From positions 1 to 64,000 of the forward strand of contig NZ_LQPM01000001.1 in NCBI RefSeq assembly GCF_002101815.1: a DNA stretch of 64,000 bases, given 5' to 3'. The stretch's first letter is position 1. Every line of letters starts with the position of its first letter. This document shows, piece after piece, positions 9,027-19,379 of the stretch. A program made the translations under genes and the position numbers. A model generated the notes under the pieces. The model was not told the origin of the DNA, did no database searches, and saw only the letters and a program-made list of their open reading frames with translations. This stretch comes from Mycobacterium paraense. GTDB taxonomy: Bacteria > Actinomycetota > Actinomycetes > Mycobacteriales > Mycobacteriaceae.

Positions 9027-9800
9027 CTAGCTCTGCAGCGACGACAGGTTGAAGTTGACGCCCGTCGGGTCGGTCGCCGCCGCCAACCGGCCGTAGGGGG
9101 TGTCCTCGGCCGCCCGCACCACCGCGCCGCCGTTGTCGGCGATCACCCGCAGCGTCTTGTCGACATCCTCGGCGCCGAAGAAGATCGTCCAATTCGACGG
9201 GACGCCGTCCGGCAGGCAGCCCGCGCCATCCATCACGCCGAGCAATTGCTGGTCGCCGAACCACGCTGTGCTGTAACGGAATTCGTCGGTGTCGGAAACC
9301 GCCTCGGTGCGCCACCCGAACACCTCACGGTAGAAGTCGACCGCGGCCGCGAAGTCGCGGGTGGTGAGCTGGTGCCACACCGGGGAGCCGGCCTCCCCGA
9401 TCACCTCGAAGCCGCGGTGCTCCAGCGGCTGCCACAGCCCGAAGAGCGCGCCCGACGGATCGGTCAGCAGGCCCATGTGGCCCTTCGCCGGTACCTCCAT
9501 CGGGCCCATGCACGCCGCGCCACCCGCCGCGGCCGCCGTGGACACGGTCGCGTCGATGTCGGCGGTGTGGAGGTAGGTGACCCATCTGTCCGGCGAGCCG
9601 AACTCGGGCCGGTTGGCCATCAGGCCGGCGACCTGTTGGCCGTCCTTGGTGGCGTTGGTGTATCCGCCGTATTCGGGGCCGGCGGACTCGAACGTCCAGC
9701 CGAAGACCGTGCCGTAGAAGTCCTGGGCGCGGTCGAGGTCCGACGTCGTCAGATCGATCCAGCAGGGCGCGCCCAGCGGCGCGCTGTCACGGATGGGCAC
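9027..9800 (-). CDS. two-domain VOC (glyoxalase-like) protein, Rv0911-like
   Basis: 257 residues with a duplicated VOC fold: domain one about residues 8-125 (CWIDLTTSDLDRAQDFYGTVFGW ... LLTDPSGALFGLW) and domain two about 140-256 (VWHQLTTRDFAAAVDFYREVFGW ... AATDPTGVNFNL). This architecture resembles actinobacterial 27-kDa antigen/hydroxylase-like proteins. The reaction is unknown. Start GTG at 9800 is preceded by a strong AAAGGAGAGG (plus-strand 9807-9816). The gene is the third-last of the leftward Rv0908-Rv0912-like group. Confidence 0.88.
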   Translation of the reverse strand: MPIRDSAPLGAPCWIDLTTSDLDRAQDFYGTVFGWTFESAGPEYGGYTNATKDGQQVAGLMANRPEFGSPDRWVTYLHTADIDATVSTAAAAGGAACMGPMEVPAKGHMGLLTDPSGALFGLWQPLEHRGFEVIGEAGSPVWHQLTTRDFAAAVDFYREVFGWRTEAVSDTDEFRYSTAWFGDQQLLGVMDGAGCLPDGVPSNWTIFFGAEDVDKTLRVIADNGGAVVRAAEDTPYGRLAAATDPTGVNFNLSSLQS

Positions 9801-9891
9801 GATGACCTCTCCTTTGTCGTGTGTCCTGGCCCCGTTCGCGGGGTTCGCACATATCGACTGGCGCCGACGCGGAAACTCATCGGCCGGGAGG

Positions 9892-10365
9892 TCAGGCGCG
9901 GGCGCCGCCGTGGCCGTTCATGCCGGGATCGGGTGCCGTGAACACCCTGACGAAGTTGCGCAGCGATTGGTTGATGTCGCTGCGCAGCGCGGCGGCGACG
10001 ATCATGCCGATCGGCCCGAACAGCGCCGGACCGCCCAGGTGCACGTCGAATCCGACGATGGAGCCTTCGTCGGTGGGCCGCACCTTGGCCATCAGCTTGA
10101 CCTTGACGCCGCCGACGCCATCCCCGTTGAGGGTCATGCCTTCCGGTGGCTTGTAGCGCACGACCGTCCACTTGATGCGGTTGTACATGCCCTTGACCTC
10201 GACGATCGACTCGACGACCGTCCCCTTGTCGATGTCGTCGGGCAACGTGCTGCGCCACACCCGATGGATGGTCAGCCAGTCCTTGTACCGCGACAGGTCG
10301 GAGGCGTGCTTCCAGGCCACCTCGGGCGGCAGCGGTACGTCGATTGATCCGGATAGTTTCGCCAT
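9892..10365 (-). CDS. SRPBCC-fold protein, Rv0910-like toxin
   Basis: 157 residues of the polyketide-cyclase/SRPBCC helix-grip fold: MAKLSGSIDVPLPPEVAWKH at the start and alternating strands such as VVESIVEVKGMYNRIKWTVV. In M. tuberculosis the adjacent Rv0909/Rv0910 pair has been reported as a toxin-antitoxin module, with Rv0910 as toxin. The start lies 4 nt after the stop of the small helical gene upstream, so the pair is co-transcribed antitoxin first. The Gly/Ala-rich tail is longer than I remember in Rv0910 (144 residues). Toxin activity is family-based, not visible. Confidence 0.85.
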   Translation of the reverse strand: MAKLSGSIDVPLPPEVAWKHASDLSRYKDWLTIHRVWRSTLPDDIDKGTVVESIVEVKGMYNRIKWTVVRYKPPEGMTLNGDGVGGVKVKLMAKVRPTDEGSIVGFDVHLGGPALFGPIGMIVAAALRSDINQSLRNFVRVFTAPDPGMNGHGGARA

Positions 10366-10369
10366 GCGC

Positions 10370-10558
10370 TCAGTTCTGCGGGTCGTTGTCGGCGGCGGAA
10401 CCGGCCGCCTTCTTGGCCTGGTCCTGCACCTTGTGGATGGTGTCGGAGTACTTGCCCTGCGTCTTGTCGTCGACGAATTCGCCGGCCTTGTCGATCGCCA
10501 TCTCGACCTTGTCCGCGTTTTGCGACAACAGGTCCTTCGCCTTGTCCAGGAATCCCAT
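10370..10558 (-). CDS. small helical protein, Rv0909-like antitoxin
   Basis: 62 residues, highly charged and alpha-helical: [18 protein letters not shown], then a second helix around [18 protein letters not shown]. It matches remembered Rv0909, the antitoxin partner of Rv0910, closely. Start ATG has a GAAGGGA ribosome site about 8 nt upstream. It lies between ctpE (upstream) and the SRPBCC toxin-like gene, with gaps of 35 nt and 4 nt. No DNA-binding motif is visible, so direct autoregulation cannot be inferred. Confidence 0.85.
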   Translation of the reverse strand: MGFLDKAKDLLSQNADKVEMAIDKAGEFVDDKTQGKYSDTIHKVQDQAKKAAGSAADNDPQN

Positions 10559-10593
10559 CTTCGTGTCCCTTCCCCGAGGATTCGCCCGGAATT

Positions 10594-12983
<2,390 letters not shown>

Positions 12984-12987
<4 letters not shown>

Positions 12988-14567
12988 CGGGTGAAGGTTC
13001 CCAGCTTGTCGGAGTCGAAGTACTCCAGGTTCAGGGTGTTGCTCGCGAAGACGGCCTTGGAAAGGGTTCCGGGCGGGGCGTTTTCGTCGGTGATGGTGAA
13101 GGTGAACGTGTCACCGTCCCAGTGCGTCAGTGGGAAGGTCCGGTTTTTCGGGCCGAGCGACAGCTGCAGCGCGCCGCTTTGTTCGGTGACTACGGCCGGA
13201 CGCCAGTAGTCGCTGGCGTAGACGCCGGCGTAGTCGCCGAGCGGTCTGGGCGGCGCGGGGTGGGGCGGGGGCTGCTTGCCGACCAGCGAGCCTTCCGGGT
13301 TGTTCATCCAGCCGATCGCCTGCCGGTAGAGGTCGGCCCAGTTCTCGCGAATCTCGCCGTACTGCACCAGATCCATGAACTGCGCGGTCAGCGTCTCCGG
13401 CACGCCGATGGGTGCGGCGTTCGTGAGCGCGATGATGCCCAGGTCCTCGGACGGCAGCACCACGAAGTTCGTCGCCTCGCCCAACGAGAAAGCGCCGGAA
13501 TGGCTGTATTCCGTGCGGCCCGACGAGGCCACCGAGACGTTGAAGCCGTACCCGTAGAAGCCGGAGCGCGCCTTCGGTGTGGTCGCGGGAACCGAGACCA
13601 CCTGCGCGGTGGTGGCGGGCAGCAGCGCCTCGGGTGACGCGATGCGCTGGCCCTGATAAGTCCCGTTGCCCAGCAACATGATCAGCCAGCGCGCCATGTC
13701 ATTGACCGACGAGCTCACCCCGCCCGCGGCGGACTGGGGATCCGGGTCGCGCTGAAAGCGCGGCTCCCATTTGTCGCCCGCCTTGACGTGGTTGGCGGCG
13801 CGGTTGGGCCGGGCGAGGAAATCGGCGAAGCGCGAACTCGTGGCCGTCATGCCGAGCGGGCGGTACAGCGCCTCGTCGGAGAGGTCTTCCCAGGGCTTGC
13901 CCGCGGCGGCCGCCACCGCCTCGGCGGCGGCGGTCACACCGAAGTTGGTGTAGGCGTAGCTGTTTCGAAACGGTGCGAGCGGCAGGTACTTGAGGCGCTC
14001 GAGCACCTGCCGGCGGTCGTAGCCCAGATCCTCCAGCTTGTCACCGGCGTGGTCGGGCAAGCCGGAACGATGCGAATACAGATCGGCAATTGTCGCGTGG
14101 CCGGTGACATAGGGATCGCTCAGCGCGAACCACGGCAGCTTCGACACGACGGGCGTGTCCCAGGCGACGACGTTGCCGCTGACTTCGTGTGCCACCACCG
14201 TCGCGCCGACCGATTTCGACACCGACGCCAACTGGAAGACGGTGTCGGCGTCGACCCTGTTGTCCGGCGCGTCACCCTTGCTGGTATCCCGGACGCCAAA
14301 GCCCTTGGCATAGATGGGTTTTCCGCCGTGGACGATGGCCACGGCCATGCCGGGGATCCCGGTGCTCTTCATCAGGTCGGCGACCAGGCCGTCGACCTTC
14401 GCTACGGCATCGTCGATGCGCCCGGCGGGGATCTGGACGCCCGACACTTCGTTGGGCGGCGCGCCGGACGGAGCGGGCGGCGGCGCCGACACCGGCGGCG
14501 CGGGCCGGCATCCCGTCAGCGCGAGGACGGCCAGCGCCACAGCGGCGGTCGCCGCGCGTTTCCCCAT
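12984..14567 (-). CDS. beta-lactamase-fold serine hydrolase lipoprotein, Rv0907-like
   Basis: 527 residues. A lipoprotein signal ends in LTGC (Cys20), so the protein is probably anchored outside the membrane. The class C beta-lactamase/DD-peptidase domain has the SxxK motif SVSK at 115-118, YSH at 164-166 in place of YxN, and an HSG motif in [13 protein letters not shown]-terminal domain from about residue 420 resembles the DUF3471-type extension. Substrate could be peptidoglycan peptide, beta-lactam or ester. The ATG has no ribosome site; TAGAGT sits 6 nt upstream (14574-14579). The stop overlaps ctpE. Confidence 0.9.
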
Positions 14568-14573
14568 GGCCGG

Positions 14574-14579
14574 ACTCTA
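14574..14579 (-). promoter_or_regulatory. candidate -10 box, leaderless start
   Basis: TAGAGT followed by 6 nt and the ATG of the serine hydrolase, with no ribosome site between. Confidence 0.5.
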
Positions 14580-14803
14580 GCGCGGCGGCTACACGCGCCG
14601 CGGGCGGAGCGCGGCAACGACCCGGGCCGGGATGACAATCGATTTAACGTTCCCGACTCACCGCCGACACGACCCGGCGCCACATTATTCACAGGAAGGG
14701 CACGGAAAGGTATTTCGACATCGACAATCCCTACTGGGAGGCGGTCAAGGATCGCGTCGAGGCCGACAGTTTCCGGGGGAACCCGGTCGTCGGTGAATAC
14801 CGT

Positions 14804-15352
14804 TTGGACCGAAGCGTCGAGGAGACCATCGCCCGCACCCCCAACCGGCAGCGGCTCGTCAAACAGTACTGCTGGACCATTCCGGACCCCGGAACCGTGG
14901 CGTTCGTGGCCGAGCACGCCACCGGTGGCCTGGTCGATCCGATCGCGGGCACGGGTTATTGGGCCTACCTGCTCGGGCAGCTGGGCGTCGATGTCGTCTG
15001 TTATGACCTGAACGCCGGGAGCGATCGGTGGCATGGCGACCGGTCCTACGCCGGGATCTGCGCGAAGGATTGCACGGAAGCGGTGGCACTGCACCCCGAC
15101 AGGACGCTGTTTCTTTCGTGGCCGCCCCATGACGAGGACGTCGGCGCGCGCATCCTACGGGCATACCGAGGCGGTCGCGTGATCTACGCCGGCGACGCCC
15201 GGGGCGGCGCCACCGGCGATGATCAGATGCACCGCATACTCGAGATAGATTGGGCCACAGTCGATTCCCGTCAGCCTGTCCAATGGTGGGGCCAACACGA
15301 CTGGGTGACCGTCTACGAGCGCAACCAGCCGGCCGAGCCGAACGGCTCGTGA
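14804..15352 (+). CDS. methyltransferase-like protein with damaged or non-canonical 5' end
   Basis: From a TTG at 14804 there are 182 residues. GLVDPIAGTGYWAYLL resembles the SAM-binding loop of class I methyltransferases, followed by VDVVCYDLN as the acidic strand end. However, the same frame reads protein-like sequence well upstream (RYFDIDNPYWEAVKDRVEAD... from about 14708), back to a TAA at 14645-14647, and contains no ATG, GTG or TTG there. An ATG at 14632 in another frame would join it if one base near 14709 were removed. The gene is therefore probably frameshifted, or uses a rare start. It converges with the metallo-hydrolase gene, stops 1 nt apart. Product function is inferred weakly. 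Confidence 0.6.
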   Translation: MDRSVEETIARTPNRQRLVKQYCWTIPDPGTVAFVAEHATGGLVDPIAGTGYWAYLLGQLGVDVVCYDLNAGSDRWHGDRSYAGICAKDCTEAVALHPDRTLFLSWPPHDEDVGARILRAYRGGRVIYAGDARGGATGDDQMHRILEIDWATVDSRQPVQWWGQHDWVTVYERNQPAEPNGS

Positions 15353-15353
15353 A

Positions 15354-16472
15354 TCAGAGCCGCCACCACGGGTTGAACCTGCGGGGCGCGGCGGGATCGA
15401 TGCGTTGGCCAGGCACCGGCACCGCCACCTCCACGTGCGCGGGCTCGGCCGCCTTCAGCACCCGCTCGACCGGCTCGGCCCACGGGTGCGGGGCCAGCCG
15501 GAACGTCCCCCAGTGGATGGGGACCAGCAGCCCCGAGCCCGAGTCGGTCACGTCCAGGTGCGCCCGCACCGCCTCTTCGGGATTCATGTGGATGTCCGGC
15601 CATGCCGTGTTGTACGCCCCGATGGGCAGCAGGGTGAGGTCGAACGGGCCGTGGTCGGCCCCGATCTGCGCGAAGCTCTTGGTGTAGCCGGTGTCGCCGC
15701 CGAAATACGCGCGATGGCTCGGGCCCAGAAAGGCCCAGGAAGCCCAGAGGGTCGTATTGCGGTCGAAGAAGCGACCGGAAAAGTGCCGCGCCGGCATGCA
15801 AATCACGGTGAGCTCGTCGAGCTTGGCGCCCTGATGCCAGTCGAGTTCGACGATGCGGTGCTCGGGAATTCCCCACGCGCGCAGGTGGGCGCCGACCCCG
15901 AGCGGCACGAAAAATGGGGCCCGCTGGGTGTGTGCCAGCGCCATGACCGTGTCGATGTCGAGGTGGTCATAGTGGTCGTGGCTGATGACCACCGCATCGA
16001 CGGCGGGTAGCCCCTCCAATTGCACCGGCGGCGGATGCAGCCGCTGCGGCCCGACGATGTCCGACGGCGAGCATCGGTCGCTCCAGACCGGATCGGTGAG
16101 CACGCGGTAACCGTCGATCTCCACCAGCGCCGTCGAGTGGCCGAACCAGCTGACGGCCAGCCTGCTGGCGGCGCCGTCGTAGATTTCCGGCGCCGCCAAC
16201 GGGATCGGCCCTTTGGGCCGGCTGCCGCCTCGCCCGGCCAAGAGCTCCCACACGATGAGCCGCAACTCCTCGCGGTCCATCTTGTAGATCGAGGCGGGGT
16301 CGAGGTTGACGAACTCCCCGTCGGAGTAGTTGGGCGATGCCTCAGCAACGGCCCGGATCGCCGCCGGCGACGCGCCGAGCGCGGCCGGGGCGCCGTGCAG
16401 GGCGCGCACCAACCAACTGCCGGCCGCCAGCGAGGCCGTGCCGGCGGCCAGTCGTAGCGCCCCCCGCGGCAT
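15354..16472 (-). CDS. metallo-beta-lactamase fold hydrolase, NAPE-PLD-like, Rv0906-like
   Basis: 372 residues, the same length as remembered Rv0906. The MBL metal motif HDHYDH lies at 165-170, with further ligands in CMPARHFSGR and AYFGGDTGYT and a late LVPIHWGTF. The arrangement is that of the N-acyl-phosphatidylethanolamine phospholipase D/UlaG-like branch. An N-terminal hydrophobic stretch (residues 5-33) suggests membrane association or export. The ATG at 16472 is 5 nt beyond the echA6 stop, so the two are co-transcribed, hinting at a lipid substrate; none is proven. Confidence 0.9.
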   Translation of the reverse strand: MPRGALRLAAGTASLAAGSWLVRALHGAPAALGASPAAIRAVAEASPNYSDGEFVNLDPASIYKMDREELRLIVWELLAGRGGSRPKGPIPLAAPEIYDGAASRLAVSWFGHSTALVEIDGYRVLTDPVWSDRCSPSDIVGPQRLHPPPVQLEGLPAVDAVVISHDHYDHLDIDTVMALAHTQRAPFFVPLGVGAHLRAWGIPEHRIVELDWHQGAKLDELTVICMPARHFSGRFFDRNTTLWASWAFLGPSHRAYFGGDTGYTKSFAQIGADHGPFDLTLLPIGAYNTAWPDIHMNPEEAVRAHLDVTDSGSGLLVPIHWGTFRLAPHPWAEPVERVLKAAEPAHVEVAVPVPGQRIDPAAPRRFNPWWRL

Positions 16473-16477
16473 GACTG

Positions 16478-17212
16478 TCAGGCTCCCTGAAACTTCGGTG
16501 GTCGCTTTTCGATGCGCGCGACCTGCGCCTCGATGACGTCCTGGCTGGCCCACGCCCGGTCGAAGAGCTCCTTGTGCTCCGGCCACGCTTCCTGAATGGC
16601 GCCGTCGTCGTTGAGCACCCGCTTGGCGTGCTGGACCGCCAGCGGCGCCAGGCCCGCGACCTCGGCGGCCCAGGCCTGGGCGTCGGCCAGCGTCCCGATG
16701 CGGTTGACCATTCCCGTCTGCAGCGCCACCTCGGTGGTGAGCTTCTCCGCGGTCAGCAGCATCGCGCGGGCCCGTCCGTGACCGACCAGCGAGGACAGCC
16801 GACGGATGCTCCAGTTGTCCAGGGCCAGGCCGTATTTGGCGGTCGGAAACTGAAAGAACGCGTCCGGCGCGGCGACCCGCAGATCGCATTGCATGGCCAG
16901 TTGCAAACCGGCGCCGATGGCCGGGCCGTTGATGGCTCCGATCACCACGATGGGCGCCGCGTCCATGACCTTGTGCAGCTCGATGAGCCGGTCGGGATAG
17001 TCGGCGGCGAACGCGTCCCCGGACAGGTCCGCGCCGGCGCAGAACACGGTGCCCTGGCCGGTCAGCACGATCGCGCGGGTCGACCCGTCGTCGCCGGCCT
17101 TGGCGATGGCCTCCCGCAGTTCGTCGACGAGCTGGGAATTCAGGGCGTTGCGACGCTCGGGGCGCTGCAGCTCGATGGTCATAACGGCTTCGGTCTGGGT
17201 CACGCCGATCAT
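16478..17212 (-). CDS. echA6: enoyl-CoA hydratase/isomerase family protein EchA6
   Basis: 244 residues of the crotonase fold: the oxyanion-hole strands appear in [13 protein letters not shown] and [17 protein letters not shown]. The usual catalytic glutamates of active hydratases are not in place, as described for M. tuberculosis EchA6 (Rv0905), which binds acyl-CoA and feeds fatty acids to mycolate synthesis by association with FAS-II, and is the target of tetrahydropyrazo-pyrimidine inhibitors. The gene is divergent from accD3 with only 26 nt between starts, and is followed 5 nt later by the metallo-hydrolase gene. Confidence 0.92.
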   Translation of the reverse strand: MIGVTQTEAVMTIELQRPERRNALNSQLVDELREAIAKAGDDGSTRAIVLTGQGTVFCAGADLSGDAFAADYPDRLIELHKVMDAAPIVVIGAINGPAIGAGLQLAMQCDLRVAAPDAFFQFPTAKYGLALDNWSIRRLSSLVGHGRARAMLLTAEKLTTEVALQTGMVNRIGTLADAQAWAAEVAGLAPLAVQHAKRVLNDDGAIQEAWPEHKELFDRAWASQDVIEAQVARIEKRPPKFQGA

Positions 17213-17226
17213 TAACCCAGCCTATA

Positions 17227-17232
17227 TAGCCT
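17227..17232 (+). promoter_or_regulatory. candidate -10 box of accD3, leaderless start
   Basis: TAGCCT followed by 6 nt and the GTG start of accD3; TATATA immediately overlaps upstream. The 26-nt divergent gap leaves no room for a normal leader. Confidence 0.5.
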
Positions 17233-17238
17233 CGTTTG

Positions 17239-18720
17239 GTGACTCGCACCACGACCGGACAGCTGCTGGATGCCGTGCTCGACGAGGGCTCCTTCGTCAG
17301 CTGGGACACCGAGCCGATGGCGGTTCCCGTCTCGGATTCCTATGCGCGGGAGCTGGCCGACGCGCGCGCCGCCACCGGCCTGGACGAAGCGGTGCTCACC
17401 GGCGAGGGCCGCATATCCGGACGCCGCGTGGCGGTGGTGGTGTGTGAGTTCGACTTCCTCGGCGGCTCGATCGGGGTGGCCGCGGCCGAGCGGATCACCG
17501 CCGCCGTGGAGCGGGCGACCGCCGAGCGGCTGCCTCTGCTGGCCTCGCCGAGCTCCGGCGGCACCCGCATGCAGGAGGGCACGGTCGCGTTCCTGCAGAT
17601 GGTCAAGATCGCGGCGGCCGTCACCCTGCACAAGCGCGCGCACCTGCCCTACCTGGTCTACCTGCGCCACCCGACCACCGGCGGGGTGTTCGCCTCCTGG
17701 GGGTCGCTGGGCCACATCACCGTCGCCGAGCCGGGCGCCCTGATCGGCTTTCTGGGGCCCCGGGTGTATGAGCTGCTTTACGGCGAACCCTTCCCGGCCG
17801 GCATTCAGACGGCGGAAAACCTGCAGCGCCACGGCGTGATCGACGGCGTCGTCCCGCTCGAGGACCTGCGCCGCACCGTGGATCGCGCGCTGCGGGTGAT
17901 CGCCCACCCGCCCGAGCCGCTGCCCGGCCCGGAGCCCCCCGAGCCGACGCCCGAGGTGCCGGCGTGGGACTCCGTCGTGGCGTCCCGGCGGCCGGACCGG
18001 CCCGGTGTCGGCGCCCTGCTGCGGCACGGCGCCACCGACTGCGTGCTGCTGTCCGGCACGGGCCGCGGGGAGGCGGCGACCACGCTGCTGGCGCTGGCCC
18101 GCTTCAACGGCCAGCCCGCCGTGGTCCTCGGCCAGCAGCGCGTCACGGGCGGAATCGTCGGGCCCGCGGCGCTGCGCGAGGCCCGGCGCGGCATGGCCCT
18201 GGCCGCCGAACTGCGCCTGCCGCTGGTGCTGCTGATCGACGCCGCCGGACCGGCGCTGTCGGCCGAGGCCGAGGAGGGCGGGCTGGCCGGCCAGATCGCC
18301 CAGTGCGTCGCCGAGCTCGTCACGCTGGAGACGCCGACGGTGTCGGTCCTGTTGGGTCAGGGCAGCGGCGGACCGGCGCTGGCGATGGTGCCCGCCGACC
18401 GGGTGCTGGCGGCGCTGCACGGCTGGCTGGCGCCGCTGCCGCCGGAGGGGGCCAGCGCGATCGTCTTCCGCGACACCGCCCACGCGCCCGAACTTGCCGG
18501 CGCGCAAGGGATTCGGTCGGCCGACCTGCTGGCGTCGGGAATCGTCGACGCCATCGTGCCCGAGCATCCCGACGCCGCCGACGAGCCGGTCGAGTTCAGC
18601 CAACGGCTGTCGCGCGCCATCGCCGCCGAGGTACGGGCGCTGCGCGAGACGGCGCCGGCCGAGCGATTGGACGCGCGCCTGCGGCGCTACCGCGGCATCG
18701 GACTGCCCCGCGACGCTTAA
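17239..18720 (+). CDS. accD3: acyl-CoA carboxylase carboxyltransferase beta subunit AccD3
   Basis: 493 residues with two crotonase-like carboxyltransferase halves: an N-terminal one with GGSIGVAAAERITAAVERA and SPSSGGTRMQEG, and a C-terminal one with LPLVLLIDAAGPALSAEAEEGG and LGQGSGGPALAM. It nearly matches remembered AccD3 (Rv0904c) throughout. The family transfers CO2 from biotin to acyl-CoA; AccD3 partner and substrate are not well defined. GTG at 17239 gives the same N-terminus as the M. tuberculosis protein; a TTG one codon earlier is less likely. Its TAA overlaps the convergent tetR stop. Confidence 0.93.
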   Translation: MTRTTTGQLLDAVLDEGSFVSWDTEPMAVPVSDSYARELADARAATGLDEAVLTGEGRISGRRVAVVVCEFDFLGGSIGVAAAERITAAVERATAERLPLLASPSSGGTRMQEGTVAFLQMVKIAAAVTLHKRAHLPYLVYLRHPTTGGVFASWGSLGHITVAEPGALIGFLGPRVYELLYGEPFPAGIQTAENLQRHGVIDGVVPLEDLRRTVDRALRVIAHPPEPLPGPEPPEPTPEVPAWDSVVASRRPDRPGVGALLRHGATDCVLLSGTGRGEAATTLLALARFNGQPAVVLGQQRVTGGIVGPAALREARRGMALAAELRLPLVLLIDAAGPALSAEAEEGGLAGQIAQCVAELVTLETPTVSVLLGQGSGGPALAMVPADRVLAALHGWLAPLPPEGASAIVFRDTAHAPELAGAQGIRSADLLASGIVDAIVPEHPDAADEPVEFSQRLSRAIAAEVRALRETAPAERLDARLRRYRGIGLPRDA

Positions 18721-19280
18721 GCCGCAGCGCCCTCGTCGGGCAGACCGAGGTAGCGCTGGATCGTCGGGCCGAGCCAGTCGACGATCTCGTCGCGCGTCAT
18801 CTCGACGACCGGGGGCAGCCGTAACACGAAGCGGCACAGGGCCATACCGAGGATCTGGGTGGCGATCAGCCCGGCCCGCACACCGGACTGCCCGGCGGGC
18901 ACCAGGGTGGCGACCAGCGGCTGCAGCTGGGCCCCGAAGATCTCCTGCATCCGTTGGGCGGCTTCGCCGTTGGTGGCGCTGGAGCGCAGCAGGATGACCA
19001 GCGCCTCGTCGCCCTCCCAGCGTTCGAGGAAGTGGCGAACCACCGATCGCCCGACCTGCGTCCGGTCGGCCGAGGCCAAGTCCGGAAATCTCAGGTCGAA
19101 GTCGGCCGCCGCTGCGAACAGCTTGTCCTTGCTGCCGTAGTAGCGCATCACCATCGCGGGGTCGACGCCAGCGTCGGCGGCGATGGCGCGGATGGTCGCG
19201 GCCTGGAACCCGGACGCGCCAAATCGCTCGCGGGCCGCCGTCAGGATGGCGGCCTTGGTTTCTTCGGACGATCTCCTCAT
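18717..19280 (-). CDS. TetR family transcriptional regulator
   Basis: 187 residues. The N-terminal helix-turn-helix covers ETKAAILTAARERFGASGFQ and RAIAADAGVDPAMVMRYYGSK (residues about 7-50), the classic TetR signature; the rest is a ligand-binding helical domain. It is divergent from a flavin monooxygenase gene, and three copies of a CNACAANNGTTGAC-type site lie in the 99-nt gap, one over its own -10 and start. Autoregulation and repression of the monooxygenase, relieved by an aromatic or drug-like ligand, is the likely role. ATG at 19280 fits a leaderless start; an upstream in-frame TTG would read through the operator. Confidence 0.9.
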   Translation of the reverse strand: MRRSSEETKAAILTAARERFGASGFQAATIRAIAADAGVDPAMVMRYYGSKDKLFAAAADFDLRFPDLASADRTQVGRSVVRHFLERWEGDEALVILLRSSATNGEAAQRMQEIFGAQLQPLVATLVPAGQSGVRAGLIATQILGMALCRFVLRLPPVVEMTRDEIVDWLGPTIQRYLGLPDEGAAA

Positions 19281-19311
19281 GTCAACAATTGTAGGCCAAC
19301 AACTGTTGACA
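19280..19311. promoter_or_regulatory. TetR operator: two inverted 16-bp sites over the tetR promoter
   Basis: TGTCAACA at 19280-19287 and TGTTGACA at 19304-19311 are perfect inverted arms. Each arm is the end of a 16-bp motif (minus strand CCTACAATTGTTGACA, plus strand CCAACAACTGTTGACA). TACAAT, the candidate tetR -10, lies at 19288-19293 inside it, 7 nt from the ATG, so binding would block tetR transcription. Confidence 0.7.
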
Positions 19312-19343
19312 TTGCCGCACCGGCGCGCCAGCATGGAGTTATG

Positions 19344-19359
19344 CCAACAAGCGTTGACT
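19344..19359. promoter_or_regulatory. third copy of the TetR operator motif
   Basis: CCAACAAGCGTTGACT matches the plus-strand site at 19296-19311 at 13 of 16 positions and starts exactly 48 nt downstream of it. It lies between the presumed promoter and the ribosome site of the monooxygenase gene. Confidence 0.6.
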
Positions 19360-19379
19360 TGAAACGAGAGGAGCCAACC

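Noticed and set aside
9892-10558. Calling the Rv0909/Rv0910-like pair a new toxin-antitoxin system
   Set aside because: The pair matches a described M. tuberculosis module; nothing here adds evidence of novelty.
15354-17309. Reading the Rv0906-like gene with a 280-residue N-terminal extension
   Set aside because: The extension is antisense-phase translation of echA6; the ATG at 16472 gives the expected 372 residues.
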